Source of the DNA: Palaemon carinicauda
Lineage: Eukaryota; Arthropoda; Malacostraca; Decapoda; Palaemonidae
Length of the DNA: 64,000 bases
Direction of reading: 5' to 3'
NCBI RefSeq assembly: GCF_036898095.1
Contig: NC_090736.1
Coordinates: 10,927,895-10,991,894, forward strand
Shown: piece after piece, positions 23,105-33,967 of the stretch
How positions within the stretch are numbered: position 1 is the first letter of the stretch
Layout of the letters: each line of letters begins with the position of its first letter
Notes under the pieces: model-generated
What the model was told of the DNA's origin: nothing
The model's input: the letters and a program-made list of their open reading frames with translations, nothing else
Database searches by the model: none
Position numbers and translations under genes: made by a program

Positions 23105-23261
23105 CCACTGCTGTGTGTGAGGGAGGAGGGATAGCTTGCCCCCCCCCCTAACTAGCGGTGGGGTAGGAAACCCTCGTTAAAACTTTATGGCTCGTCACCG
23201 GCTGCGCCGAAGTAATTACCCCATGTAAATAGCGTGGTTTGTATTCAGTTAAGGAACAAAT
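23105..23261 (-). repeat. DIRS copy 2 5' terminal inverted repeat
   Basis: The reverse complement begins ATTTGTTCCTTAACTGAATA and continues CACGCTATTTACATGGGG and CTTCGGCGCAGCCGG. The inner part matches the 15149 end in inverted orientation. The outermost 40 or so bases differ between the two ends, as is usual in DIRS elements. A hairpin CTAACTAGCGGTGGGG follows a C run at 23142-23150. Confidence 0.85.
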
Positions 23262-23325
23262 AAATGCATACAAAATCACCCAAATCAGAATCAATTCTTA
23301 TTAATAAAAAAAGTACATTACTTAC

Positions 23326-23376
23326 CAAACCTCCAAAATGTTGAATTGTGTTGCTTGGTGAAGTCGTTGCTGCTGC
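23326..23376 (-). CDS. Candidate cassette micro-exon, 17 codons
   Basis: The minus strand gives acceptor CTTATCTTTTTCAG, 51 bp, then donor GTAAGTAATG. Phase 0 reads AAATTSPSNTIQHFGGL. It is the closest relative of exon 9671-9721: ten of the first eleven or twelve residues are shared, with changes concentrated at the C-terminal end. Lengths are equal, and both are symmetric, so either could be skipped or duplicated without shifting the frame. The unit was split by a DIRS insertion of 8.1 kb in the intron downstream (in transcript sense), which leaves the splice sites intact. The parent protein is unknown. Confidence 0.5.
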
Positions 23377-23604
23377 CTGAAAAAGATAAGTTAAAAGATT
23401 AATATACTAGATTTATCACATAATTAAGATTCACAAAATCTTTCATAATAATCAATTTTGGAAAACAAAATCAGAAAATATTAGGAATGATATTTTTTCA
23501 TATGGGTGGATGGTAATTTTGTTTATATTATTGAATATTACAAGTCTGACATTAAGTAATATTTCATGATGTTAATATTTGAATTATGTTTTTGAATGTT
23601 ATAT

Positions 23605-23606
<2 letters not shown>

Positions 23607-23648
<42 letters not shown>
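23607..23648. repeat. (GA)n microsatellite in array intron
   Basis: GA tract after TTATATCAA, the same position relative to the exon as in the units at 24853, 42360 and 44251. Confidence 0.95.
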
Positions 23649-23650
<2 letters not shown>

Positions 23651-23785
23651 TGTGTATATTCATATAATAACTAATAATAGCTATAAACAAAAAGTATGCA
23701 AACTATGATATTATATAACAAATTGGTGCTGATGTAAGTTGCATCAGGAACTTATATTGAATGAGTTAAAAAATTATTTGTTATT

Positions 23786-23787
<2 letters not shown>

Positions 23788-23830
<43 letters not shown>
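23788..23830. repeat. (GA)n microsatellite in array intron
   Basis: GA tract after TTTGTTATTCAA, matching the position of the tract at 44477. Confidence 0.95.
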
Positions 23831-23835
<5 letters not shown>

Positions 23836-24487
23836 CATTGACACAGCATGAACTACCTTTTTCTTTCCAGTAATATCAGCAGTCCATAATTTCTTATTTG
23901 TTACCTTCATCTTATAAACAGGAAATTAAGAGGAATTCTGACAAAATATTTCGTATACATATTTTCCATTGCCATACGAAGCTCTGAATTTTTCAGGATT
24001 TAGTGTTTTTCCTCCTGTACCCCCAATATATTGGCCTACCAACAGATCCCTTAAGATAAACTCTTTTAATTCCTCCTACGAGTCTAAAAAATCCATCACT
24101 ATCCTATTCATTTCCTCCCCAAGACTGTAAAGTTACATAAATGATACTAACAGCAAAACAATGTTGATTGGTGAAGGCAATGATTTTTCTTAAATTTAAA
24201 GACTCACAACAAAGGAAATATCTGAAGTTTTGTGAATTAATGTGTAACCAATGAAAAAATTTATGGTAATTTTGACTGTGTCAATACTACAAAATATAGA
24301 GTAAATATCTATAGATTATTTATAGAATACCTGTAGTTACAGGTGATAAATGTAGATCACTAAAGGCAAAATTAACATGTGACATAAGTAAAATTATGTA
24401 CTGTTCTGTATTCCATAACTTACAAATATAAGAGTATACAAAATCACCCAAATCAGAATCAATTCTTATTAATATAAAATACATTAC

Positions 24488-24586
24488 ACATGAGCCGAAG
24501 GATGCCATTGAGCGATATCCTGTGGCTCTTGGTGAAGGCGGTTGTGCTGCGTAAGAACCGCTTCTTCGTCGACGCAATGGTGATGC
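24488..24586 (-). CDS. Candidate cassette micro-exon, 33 codons, basic
   Basis: The acceptor TTTTTCAG precedes GCATCACC on the minus strand, and the donor is GTAATG. The 99-bp block is open in phase 0, starts ASPLRRRRSGSYAAQPPSPR and ends ASFGSC. It contains a TTCACCAAG core also present in the 51-bp exons, so it is homologous but longer and carries an Arg4 run not found elsewhere. The flanking intron sequence is nearly the same as in unit 2. A different donor (GTGTAA, 2 bp inside) is possible but would break the three-base periodicity. Confidence 0.48.
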
Positions 24587-24850
24587 CTGAAAAAGATAAG
24601 TTAAAAAATTAATATAATAGAACTACAGTATCACACAATTAAGATTCACAAAATCTTTCAAAATAATCAATTTTGGAAAACACCATCAAAAAATATTAGG
24701 AATGATATTTTTTCATATGGGTGGATGGTAATTTTGTTTATATCATTGAATATTACAAGTCTGATATTAACTAATATTTCATGGTGTTAATATATGAATT
24801 ATGTTAGCTCCCTCTATTCTAACCGCAACCCTATTTTCTCAATGTTATAT

Positions 24851-24852
<2 letters not shown>

Positions 24853-24897
<45 letters not shown>
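24853..24897. repeat. (GA)n microsatellite in array intron
   Basis: GA tract after TTATATCAA, the same relative place as in other units. Confidence 0.95.
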
Positions 24898-24902
<5 letters not shown>

Positions 24903-25849
24903 CATTGACACAGCATGGACTAATCCCTTTTCCTTTCCTGTAATATCAGCATTCCACAAATTCTTATTTATTGCCTTCAACTTATAAGCAGGAGGAGGAA
25001 TCTTGACCGGTCTCAAAAGAAGAGCGAAGATCATTCAACAAACTTGAAGCCATGCACGATAGGGGTGGTGTGCTAACTCTCATGCCCAATATGCTACCTC
25101 CTTTCCAAATATTCCATTTCCTCACTCCCTTGTGGCTCCTAGAGTGGGAACAGTTAGTGCCACTCCTGTTCTGAAGCCTCCAAGTGTGTAGAACTTTCTG
25201 TCCTAGATTTCTTCAATAACCCCCTTAATGGTTGAATTGCTTTGGGGTTGTTTATATCAGAGGAGGATGGCTTGGCAACTGGGCTTTTGTTATGAGAGGA
25301 ATGCATCAAGGGATCAATAATGAATAGGCAAAGCTTGGAATCTGCAGTGTTATTGGGAAAAGAGCTAACTTGTATAAGCACAATAGCCTACAGGAAACTA
25401 GATGGATACTCATAAAAATCAAATGAGCATAACAGTAGTACCTTATGAACAATTAACCTTGGAAATCTAACTAAATAGTCAAATGGAGTTATCATGAATA
25501 ATCAAATTGGATTTTTACAGCAAATCAAAGCTTAGAATATGAAATCTCCAATAAGTGAGATCAAAACCTAAAAGATCCCTGGTCGAAGATACTGTAAGAA
25601 GGTAAAGAGAGATGTTGCTGATATCTTTAATACAGAAGATTTGGATTATAGGTAGATTCCTTTTCAGTCTCCCACATTCTCTGGACATTATACACACCTT
25701 GCTACCGGTTTGGCTCTTGAAAGGTCAGAACAGCTCTAGTGAAAAATATTCTTTTCACACTGATAACTTAGTTTTCATTTATTATTCCTTCGAATGATCA
25801 ATATTACTTATAGCTTACAAGCATTTCTAGTATTTTTTTTGTTCCAGTA

Positions 25850-26692
25850 CAAGTAGACCATCACTAATCCTGCAACTTTGGCACCGGGAGGCTGCCCGAT
25901 TACCAATTTTTCCGGATTATCCATATATTATAGGAATTCGTCGACTTAAAACTGATATAGGCACCGAAGTGCATCGTAAGTGGAGATAGTAAAGTTTCCG
26001 TAGAGTTATTATGATGCGTCATGATTCGGCAATCATTTAAGTCCTATTTCATCCATATTTCCTTACTGTGAATCATTATTCAATTTTCTTGTTTAATTGG
26101 ATATTCTATGCTCTATTAAAGCACTTTGTTCTATACTTCTCCATTTCAAAAGAATTTTAAACGTTGTTAATTACTTAATATTTTGTTTACCTTTACTTAT
26201 AATCAGCTGATCTGTAGGTCTCGCTACTGTATTAAAAGATTGTGCACATACAAATGACATATTTTATATATAAATATCTTCATGAAAAATATTACATCAT
26301 CGCCAATATGTTACAGGATATGACAGATTTCATACAATTCATTTGTAGCCATTATTATTAGTTTGCATGAGAACACCTTCTCACTCTTCCTCTGTGTGTG
26401 ACAATGTGTGCGCAGGGCCACAGGCGCATACAATTTTCTATTCATTATTAAGCCTTCATATTTCATTAGGTATTATTGTGGTTTACTTAAGCATGTTTGT
26501 AATCTATTCTTTTTTTCAATTTCTTGTGCATTTCAATAATCAAGGTCACACTACCGTATTGCGATTATGCTCATACAAGTACGAATAACTCAGAGTAGTT
26601 TAAATAATCTTAACTTATCCGAAATCTCTTCTTATTAAATATTACATCAGAACCAATATGTAATAGTCAGAGTATCCACACACACACACATA

Positions 26693-26756
<64 letters not shown>

Positions 26757-27523
26757 TGATTTTTAATTCACCATTAAACCTTCATATTCCTTTAGACATT
26801 ATTAGAAAGGATACAATTATATTACATAACCAATACTTGCTAAGATATCTGTTGCTGCAAAAGCTAACTTATTCACAGATGCGTTCGTTTGTTTGTAATG
26901 ATCGGCGATGAAACTTAAAGCAGTGGTTTCGATTTTATGTTGTGTGTTTAGCAAAAGCATGATATAAAATTTCATGTTTACAACAAAAGCTAGCCTATGC
27001 ACTGTGTTTAGGTAATTCATTCAAACTTGCTTTAATTTTCGACCTCGTCTTACATGCGCGGAAATGTACGGTATATTTTTTGCTTGTGTAATGTGCAGCT
27101 AGTATATTCTTTCAGTTTTTTCATTTATCTTAGTTTATAACTAAATTATTTACTTTACTATTTTCATTATGGGTTCCGAGATCTTTAGGAGTTTGTTCAA
27201 TGTGTATTTTAGCTGGAATGAAACAATAATTAGATCAGTGGTCTGAGTCTAATGCCAATACAAAATTATTTATTACTAACCCCATGGCTATAAATACCAA
27301 AATCCTAACACTAGACTGTTTTCAACAATACACTAAAAACTGTTTTCCTGCCGAAATGAGGGTACGTCTTATCTTTGTTTACGTTGGAAACAACGCTGCC
27401 GACTGGCCAGTAGCTAAAATAATTGAGAAACAGTACCGCCAACCACGAGGCCAGTAGCGAAAATAATGCCGGTTAACTGATGTTTTCGGATTATAGATTG
27501 CCGGATTAGTGATGGTCAACCTG
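25850..27523. mobile_element. Non-autonomous Tigger/pogo-like DNA transposon, 1674 bp
   Basis: The terminal inverted repeats are CAAGTAGACCATCACTAATC at the left and, in reverse complement, CAGGTTGACCATCACTAATC at the right. They are flanked by TA on both sides (25848-25849 and 27524-27525). Removing the element with one TA restores the array sequence CCAGTACCTAGGTGTTCATC seen at about 33595. The CAG-type ends and TA duplication fit the pogo/Tigger group. No transposase frame is present; the interior is AT-rich with a compound (CA)n(CT)n(GT)n tract at 26676-26756. Confidence 0.85.
26676..26756. repeat. Compound (CA)n(CT)n(GT)n microsatellite
   Basis: CA repeats, then about 27 CT units, then GT units, inside the non-autonomous transposon. 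Confidence 0.95.
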
Positions 27524-27525
27524 TA

Positions 27526-27645
27526 CCTAGGTGTTCATCATCCTTAACTAGTCTTTTTTTAATTTTCATTATTTAATAAAAACTTTTGATTCCACCTTTG
27601 AATCTAGAAAATCCATTACTATCTCATTTACTTACTCTCGAGGAG
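27526..27645 (-). repeat. Array unit 3, continued
   Basis: CTAGGTGTTCATCATCCTTA through the TTTTGATTCCACC block resumes the array sequence after the transposon and matches 33600-33690 and 43470-43560. It is then interrupted by the CR1-like LINE. Confidence 0.8.
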
Positions 27646-27827
27646 CCAAAATGTCCTACTCATCTTACTTTTACTTTTACTTTTAGGGGTTTATTTCTCG
27701 CCCTCTATCAGACACTAAGTCTCTTCAGGCGGGCCTTGATGTGTGAAAATAATTTCATTCCAGTTTATATTTTGCTCTGTATCTTTTCAGTTATTCACTA
27801 GCATTTGTATGCAGGCTTAATAGTTTT

Positions 27828-30691
27828 CTAATCACTATTATAATACTTTTCAAATAGATAAGTCTTCAGGATTTTCTTGAAAGCTGCCACATTTCTGCTA
27901 TTCTTCACATCAAGTGGAAGATTGTTGAAGACTCTCGGAGCAGCATAACAAAATGCTCTTCCTCCTATTGCATGATTCACACTAATTTCGAATAGTCTAT
28001 ATGGGTCATCAGCATGTCCAACTCTTACAGCAGCGCTAGTAGCTTGAGGGTAGGGAACCAGGCAATCACAAAGATATTTGGGCTTATCACGTGTAAGTGC
28101 CTTGTGAGTCAACAAACAAATCTTAAATTCAATTCTAGCCTTAACAGGTAACCAATGTAGATCGATCAGTGTAGGAATTATTCTCTCCCGAAATTTAATG
28201 CCTTTTATTAGTCTAGCAGCCCGGTTTTACACAATTTGAAGCTTTCTTAGTAGTGTATTGGGCAATTTATAGTACTGAGAATTACAATAATCAAGCCTTG
28301 ATATTATGTGACTCATCACTAAAATTTCTGTACTGACCTCTGTTAAATATTTTCTAATAAATGCTGTTTCTCAGGTGATAGTTACACACTTTCACTGTAT
28401 TAGCTATTTGATCCCTCATTGACAAATTACTATCTATCAGTACACTCAAATTTTTCACATCAGGCACAATCCTAACATCAGCGTCACCAATTTTTATACT
28501 TTGAAATAACTGGTAATATTTCAAAGCCACCTTTGCACCAAAAAACATACATTGTTTTATCATCATTTAATTTAAGCTTTTTCCTGTGCATCAATGTTTT
28601 TATTTCAGTCATTATCTCATCAATTTTCTTCTTTGTATCTTGTGTTGTTTAAATTAAAAGGTAGATCCAAGTATCATCTGCATATTGTTTAAAGCCCACT
28701 TTTTGTTTTTTCAAGATATGTGATAACTCGATATTATATATGATGAACAAGATAGGGCCCGAACAGTACCCTGTGGTACACCTTTCAAAAGAATTCTCTC
28801 ACTAGATCGGTTTCCAGAAACATCTACAATAGTCTTCCTGTTCGTTAAGTAGCTTCGCAAAAATTCCAGTGCTTCCTCATTCACTCCAATGGACGTTAAG
28901 TCGTCAAGTAAGTACTCGTGCACAACAGTATCGAAGGCAGCACTAGATCTAACATAATCAAAATTCCACACTTTCCCTCAATAAGAGGACCTATCATATG
29001 ATTCATTATTGAGCATAAGGTACTTTCCGTAGAGTGATTAGCTCTGAAGGCTGATTGATTTTCCCCGGAATACCTCTAACTCATCAATATGCGCCCATAA
29101 TTGCTCACTTATGATTTTTTCAATAAGCTTCGACCTGTAGGATAAATTTGAAATGGGCCTATATGAATTTAGTTCGTTTACATCACCTTTTCCTTTGTAC
29201 AGTATATTGGTTTGATCAACGCAGTTTTTTCACAGCTAGGAAAACTAGATTGTGATATACTTAGGTTAATGATATTTAGGTAAATATATACAACTTGCTT
29301 GTTTGGAGCTTCACTTATTGAACTATTTGGGAAAGGGTCGTTTCTACAATATGCATTCTTACTCTTCTTACCCTTCTTCACTGGCATAACTGACTGTCCT
29401 TGTAGCTGATTTTGGGAGAATATAGCAAATTTTCCTGCACAGACATTTTCAGGCAAGACATATTTTTACTTTAATCCCATCAAATCATCTAGGTTTTTGT
29501 GACACTCGCTCATGTTATTAGTTATTTTACTTTTGCCGTTGTATAATTTTCTTTTTGTTTTTTCTAACAGGATGTTATAGTCATTTCTGGCCTTATTATA
29601 TAGATTTCTGGCTTGTGAGGATTTGGCTCTTTTCCATCTACCTTCTATGTTACGTTTATGTCTTTTTGCCTTTAATAGCTCACTATTATACCATCTAACA
29701 TTTTCGTGTACAAAAATTTTTTTGCTCTTTAAAGGAAAAATTGCTCTTTATAGGTAACTTGGTATCATACATTTTTCCAAAATTGTCCTTATATTTTTTG
29801 GTATAACACCCATCACATTCTCTATCTACCATATGTTCACATTGTATGTTTTCACAAGACATTTGTGCGACACTAACTTCAATAAAATTCTCAGCATCGA
29901 AATTTTCCCGTTCCCTATATGTGATCCATTTCTTCAATACTCTGATACAATTTATATTAACATCAAAAGTGATGAGTTTATGTGTTTTTGAGATCTCAAA
30001 GTCTGGTTCAACTTCAAGGTTTCTTATTAGGTCAGAATCTTTCCCACATATGACCAAGTCAAGAGTATGACCAGCTAGTGATGTTCATACCAAAAACACT
30101 GTTTATTAAATTAAACATCTCGAATACTTCCTTCAGTTCTTTAGCCTTATTATCATTTTCACCATCTACCCAACAATTAAAGTCTCCACCAATTAATGTA
30201 TCTTTAATATCGTCCACCACACCCACATGAACACTAAATTCTTCAAAGAATTTCTTCATATTACTCCCTGGTGGTCTATACAAAGATATTATATTCAATA
30301 CCTTACTGTTTCTTGTCAGTTTTAAATAGATATATTCAAACGTTTCAAATGCTATTTTATTCATGATAGAAACCCTAGAGATGGTTTTTGACACGAAGAC
30401 ACCTACTCCTCCTCCAGTTTTATCCTTTCTTGGTACGTGGTAGAAATCGTAAGTACACGGCATCATCTCCTGAATCTTGGAGTTATCGCTAATATTTCCC
30501 TGCAACCAAGTTTCAGTTAATAAGTATAAATCTAATTCCATTTCATTGATAAGGTTTCTAATCTTTATGGTTTTATTCCCCACCGATTGAATATTTATCA
30601 GACCACACTTAACCAATGGGCTAGATTCCATGATCAGTTCTATTTTTGATCCTGGTAATCTCCTCCTTCTATATTTTACAGTTTTTATCAT
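27828..30691 (-). pseudogene. CR1-like ORF2: endonuclease and reverse transcriptase
   Basis: The endonuclease is readable at 30691-30059: LINIQSVGNKT, LLTETWLQGN, ISLYRPPGS and LIGGDFNCW. It continues in another frame at 30057-29695. RT pieces follow: AAFDTVVHEYLLDDL and LLKGVPQGT near 28790-28940, and QYADDTWIYLL near 28670-28700. The C-terminal block RAFCYAAPRVFNNLPLDVKN (28115-27828) is typical of CR1-type ORF2 proteins. At least five frame breaks are visible. The protein would nick target DNA and prime cDNA synthesis there; this copy cannot. Confidence 0.85.
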
Positions 30692-31918
30692 ATGTCTTAT
30701 GATTCGTACTACTGTAATTCCTCGTTGAGCAGTTATGACACTTTAACGTATTAACACTACAATCCCTGGTTCGGTGTTCCTGGCTACACTTCCCACATAC
30801 CTGAGTCTTGCTACAACTATCGGCAGTATGACCAAATTCCTGGCATTTATAACACTGAAATACATTGTAGGAATCATAAATTTTACAGCATAATCCATAA
30901 GTGGTATATACTCTATCGTCCATTTTAAGGAAAACTTTCCTAATAGTTGAACTACACTTAATAATGACATGTGATTTACTGCTATGTCTTTATTTAAACT
31001 TCCTGATCAATTTAAAGTCCTCTTCATTTTCACACATATCATTCAACCATTCATTCTTCTCCTTTATGCTAGCAATTATATCATCTTCCTTTTCATCAAT
31101 ATTGCAGACCTTGATCTTCGGTTTAAGTAGATCCTTTTTATCCACTTCTACCTTAATGTCTTTCTTGACCTCTTCTAAGTCATTTTTAGCCTTTTCTAAC
31201 CCAACTTTATCCACAAAATTAACTACCAAGTGGCCTTGTTTAGAGGTTTTGACCTGTTCAACATCCATGGTTATCTTTTTCATGATTGTTTTCTTGATCT
31301 CTGAAGCCTTCATATTTTCCTCCATAGATTTTATAACCAAAGTATTCTTTGACCTCAGCTTACTTGCATATGTGGTCTTGGTCACATACTCTTGTTCGTA
31401 TTCCGTAAGTTTCTCTTTCAGCTTAACAATTTCATGACCCCTATTGGTGTATTGAGCAGTTATCATATCCATAAAATCTGACATCTGTCGTCGTACATTT
31501 ACCTTCATCTCTTCCATGTTGATGCTTAGTTTCGTCATGTTTTCCCATGATTGCCTGACCCATGAACCATTGGGATTTGCAATCTCAACCTCAACACATC
31601 TTGAACATTTATAAATGATGTTCCTGCTTTCAAAATTCACACTTGTGGCAGCTTTTAAATTTGAGCAAGCTACATCATTGTGGTACCATCTTCGCATTCA
31701 TCACATTGTATCCCAAATTCGACAAAGTTCTCACAATACCCACACCTGCCCTCATTGCATCTGTCATCACTTTCGTCATCAGCGACGTTCATTTGCATGT
31801 TAGTTGCTGCCATTTTCTTTCCCTTTTTCCCTTGGAGTACCGTGTCAATTTCGGTCATAAATTGATCAACATCTTTCACGGGACTAAATTTTACTTTTCG
31901 TTTTCTAAAGATGGGCAT
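30669..31918 (-). pseudogene. CR1-like ORF1: PHD finger, coiled region and CCHC knuckles
   Basis: The N-terminus at 31918 runs into CGYCENFVEFGIQCDEC. A frame switch near 31685 gives RRWYHNDVACSNL and YKCSRC. Together these form the C4-H-C3 spacing of a PHD finger. A charged, probably coiled segment (31560-31000) follows, then, in a third frame (30923-30669), zinc knuckles FQCYKCQEFGHTADSCSK, VCGKCSQEHRTRDC and LKCHNCSTRNYSSTNH. Such ORF1 proteins bind element RNA. Three frames are needed, so the gene is dead. Confidence 0.75.
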
Positions 31919-32169
31919 ATTGAATCATTATTCAATGACTTTTCAAGTAGCCCTACCCCACCACAAAAATGCTGGGACAGGCCTTTCACCACAGACCTCA
32001 CATACAAAAGAAACCACTGACTTTTATCACTCAATTTCACTACTATCAACACTAGTAAACACCCACAAAAGTTATTTTCATAGGATTAACAACGAGATAC
32101 ACAATGATTCCCGCTTTAAGCCAGTTTTGATACAGAGCTTTAACACACACATCCACACCTGCGGACATC

Positions 32170-32170
<1 letters not shown>

Positions 32171-32201
<31 letters not shown>
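32171..32201. repeat. (TAA)n microsatellite
   Basis: About ten TAA units at the 5' edge of the LINE, followed by an A-rich stretch. Confidence 0.9.
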
Positions 32202-32206
<5 letters not shown>

Positions 32207-32215
32207 TGAAAAAAA

Positions 32216-33693
32216 AATTCTGAAAAAGTGAATAAAATTAATATACTAAAACTATCACATAATTAAGATTCATAAAATCTTGCAAAATAATCAATATTGA
32301 AAAGCAACATCGGAAAATATTTGGAATGATCTTTTTTTCATATGGGTGGATGGTAATTTTGTTTATACTGCATTATTGAATATTACAAAAGTCTGATATT
32401 GACTAATATTTCATGATAGCAAGATATGAATTATGTTCGTTCCCAATATTCCAACCACAAACCTATTTTCTGAAAGTTTATTTCATTAATTGAGAATCTG
32501 AACTCCTCACCCAGATAAAGTTAGAAGAAGCAGGTGCTTTCAACAGTGAGTCATAGAGGTTGAGAGCATGGGCAAAGGATTTTCCTGAGAGAGAGGGAGG
32601 GAGGAAGGACAGAGTTGATGCATTGACACAGCAGGGACTAAGCCCTTCTTTTTCTTTCCAGTAGTATCAGCAGTCCATGGAAACTTATTTGTTACCTTTA
32701 TCTTATAAGCAGGAGGAGGAATCTTCACCAGTCTCAAAAGACGAGCGAAGATCAATCAACAAACTTGAAGCCATGCATACTAGGGGTGGTATGCTAACTC
32801 TCATGCCCAATATGCTACCTCATTTCAAACTATGCCATTTTCTTCTTTCACTATCGGTCCTAGAGTGGGAACCGTTTCTGCCACTCCAAAGGTACGGTAG
32901 ATGGTGCTCTCCTGTTCTGAAGCCTCCAAGTACGTAGAACTTTCTGACCTAAATTTCTTCAATAACACTCAATGGTTGAAATGCTTTGTGGTTGTTTATA
33001 CCAGAAGAGGATGGCTTAGCAACTGCTTTGTTATCGAAGGAACACTAAAGAATTAGTAATGAATAGGCAAAGCCCTTTATCCGCAGTGTTATTGGGGGAA
33101 GGACTAACTTGTATAGGCACAATAGCTTACAGGAAACTAGGTGGATACTCATAAAAATCAAATGAGCATAACAGCAGTACCTTATGAACAATTAACCTTG
33201 GAAATCTAACTACATAGTCTAATGGAGTTCATCATGAATAATCAAATTGGACTTGTATAGCAAATCAAAGCTTAGAATATGAAATCTCCTATAAGTGATA
33301 TCAAATCCTAAGATTCCTGGTCCCAGACACTGTGAGAAGGTAAAGAGAGATGTTGCTTATGTCTTTAATGCAAAAGATATGGATTATAGGTAGATTCCTT
33401 TTCAGTCTCTCACATTCTCTGGACATTATACACACCTTGCTATTGGTTTGGCCATTGAAAGGTCAGAACAGCTGTAGTGAAAATTATTCCTTTCACAAAG
33501 ATAACTTTGTTTTCATTTGTTATTCCTTCCAACGATCAACATTATTTATAAAGTACCCTACTCAATAGGTTACAGGCATTTCTACTATTTTTTTCCTAGT
33601 ACCTTGGTGTTCATCATTATTAACTAGTCTTGTTTTAAGTTTCATCATTTAAGAAAAAGTACTTTGATTCCACCTATGAGTCTAAAAATTCCA
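32216..33693 (-). repeat. Array unit 4, left part (no exon left)
   Basis: The unit begins at the conserved exon acceptor (TTCTGAAAAAGTGAATAAAA in plus orientation), but the exon and donor were lost at the LINE junction. The rest matches units 3 and 5. It has a GGGA-interrupted purine stretch at 32588-32607 instead of a long GA tract. Cut at 33693 (AAAATTCCA) by the plus-strand DIRS element. Confidence 0.82.
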
Positions 33694-33967
33694 TTTCTGG
33701 GCTCCTCCTGTGCTGCCCAGTGAAATGCTCCTTTAGCACCATTTCTAAGGTATATAACTGCTATATATTACCAGAGAAAAATTGCATGGGAATGCCAGGT
33801 TGAACCCAGCTCGCTCATCTATATAAGGTGTCGGTATAATATACTGGGGCGTGATAATTCACAACCAGAGGCCTCGCAGCATTTAGATATCTCCTCTTCA
33901 AAACCCCCGCCACAGCGAGGTGCTGTTCAACACTACTACCACCAACCCAACCCACGCCAGTGACGTC
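33694..33967 (+). repeat. DIRS family-2 left inverted terminal repeat
   Basis: TTTCTGGGCTCCTCCTGTGC through CCAGTGACGTC is mirrored at 41331-41632, including CCTTTAGCACCATTTCTAAG and CTCGCTGTGGCGGGG in reverse orientation. The outermost bases differ between ends; the right end has a longer tail. Confidence 0.9.

Larger units (their letters stand above)
15149..23261 (-). mobile_element. DIRS-type YR retrotransposon, copy 2 (full length, mutated)
   Basis: The 8.1-kb element is inserted cleanly in array unit 2. On the minus strand the order is 5' terminal repeat (23261-23105), gag (about 23.0-18.7 kb), RT/RNase H (about 18.7-17.2 kb), tyrosine recombinase (about 17.0-16.0 kb), internal complementary region (15482-15384) and 3' terminal repeat. 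The inverted termini share GCTATTTACATGGGGTAATT and CTTCGGCGCAGCCG. Stops, frameshifts and deletions of essential RT and RNase H motifs make it non-autonomous. It belongs to the same family as copy 1 and lies in the same orientation. Confidence 0.92.
23262..23920 (-). repeat. Array unit 2, right half
   Basis: Host sequence resumes after the DIRS element and carries the exon 23326-23376. Two GA microsatellites follow (23607-23648 and 23788-23830), separated by a block (TTCATATAATAACTAATAAT) that recurs at 44344-44470. Confidence 0.85.
23921..25847 (-). repeat. Array unit 3, left part
   Basis: The unit runs from GGAAATTAAGAGGAATTCTG through exon 24488-24586, a GA tract (24853-24897), and a tail shared with 32500-33690 and 42440-43540. 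A Tigger-like element interrupts it at 25848. Open frames such as 25154-25381 (minus) are not conserved as frames in the other units. Confidence 0.85.
27665..32170 (-). mobile_element. CR1-like non-LTR retrotransposon (LINE), decayed
   Basis: On the minus strand: a 5' UTR, ORF1 with a PHD-type zinc finger and CCHC knuckles, ORF2 with an AP-type endonuclease and reverse transcriptase, and a short 3' tail of TAAAAG repeats (27665-27686). Such short tandem 3' tails instead of poly-A are common in the CR1/L2 group. The element is nearly full length but carries many frameshifts. It replaced about 500 bp of array unit, since the host sequence on the far side resumes at the next exon acceptor. Confidence 0.85.

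Noticed and set aside
25154..25381. 75-codon minus-strand frame (KPSSSDINNPKAIQPLRGLL) as a host exon
   Set aside because: The paralogous stretches at about 33000, 42800 and 44650 carry frame-breaking indels and stops, so this part of the unit behaves as intron.
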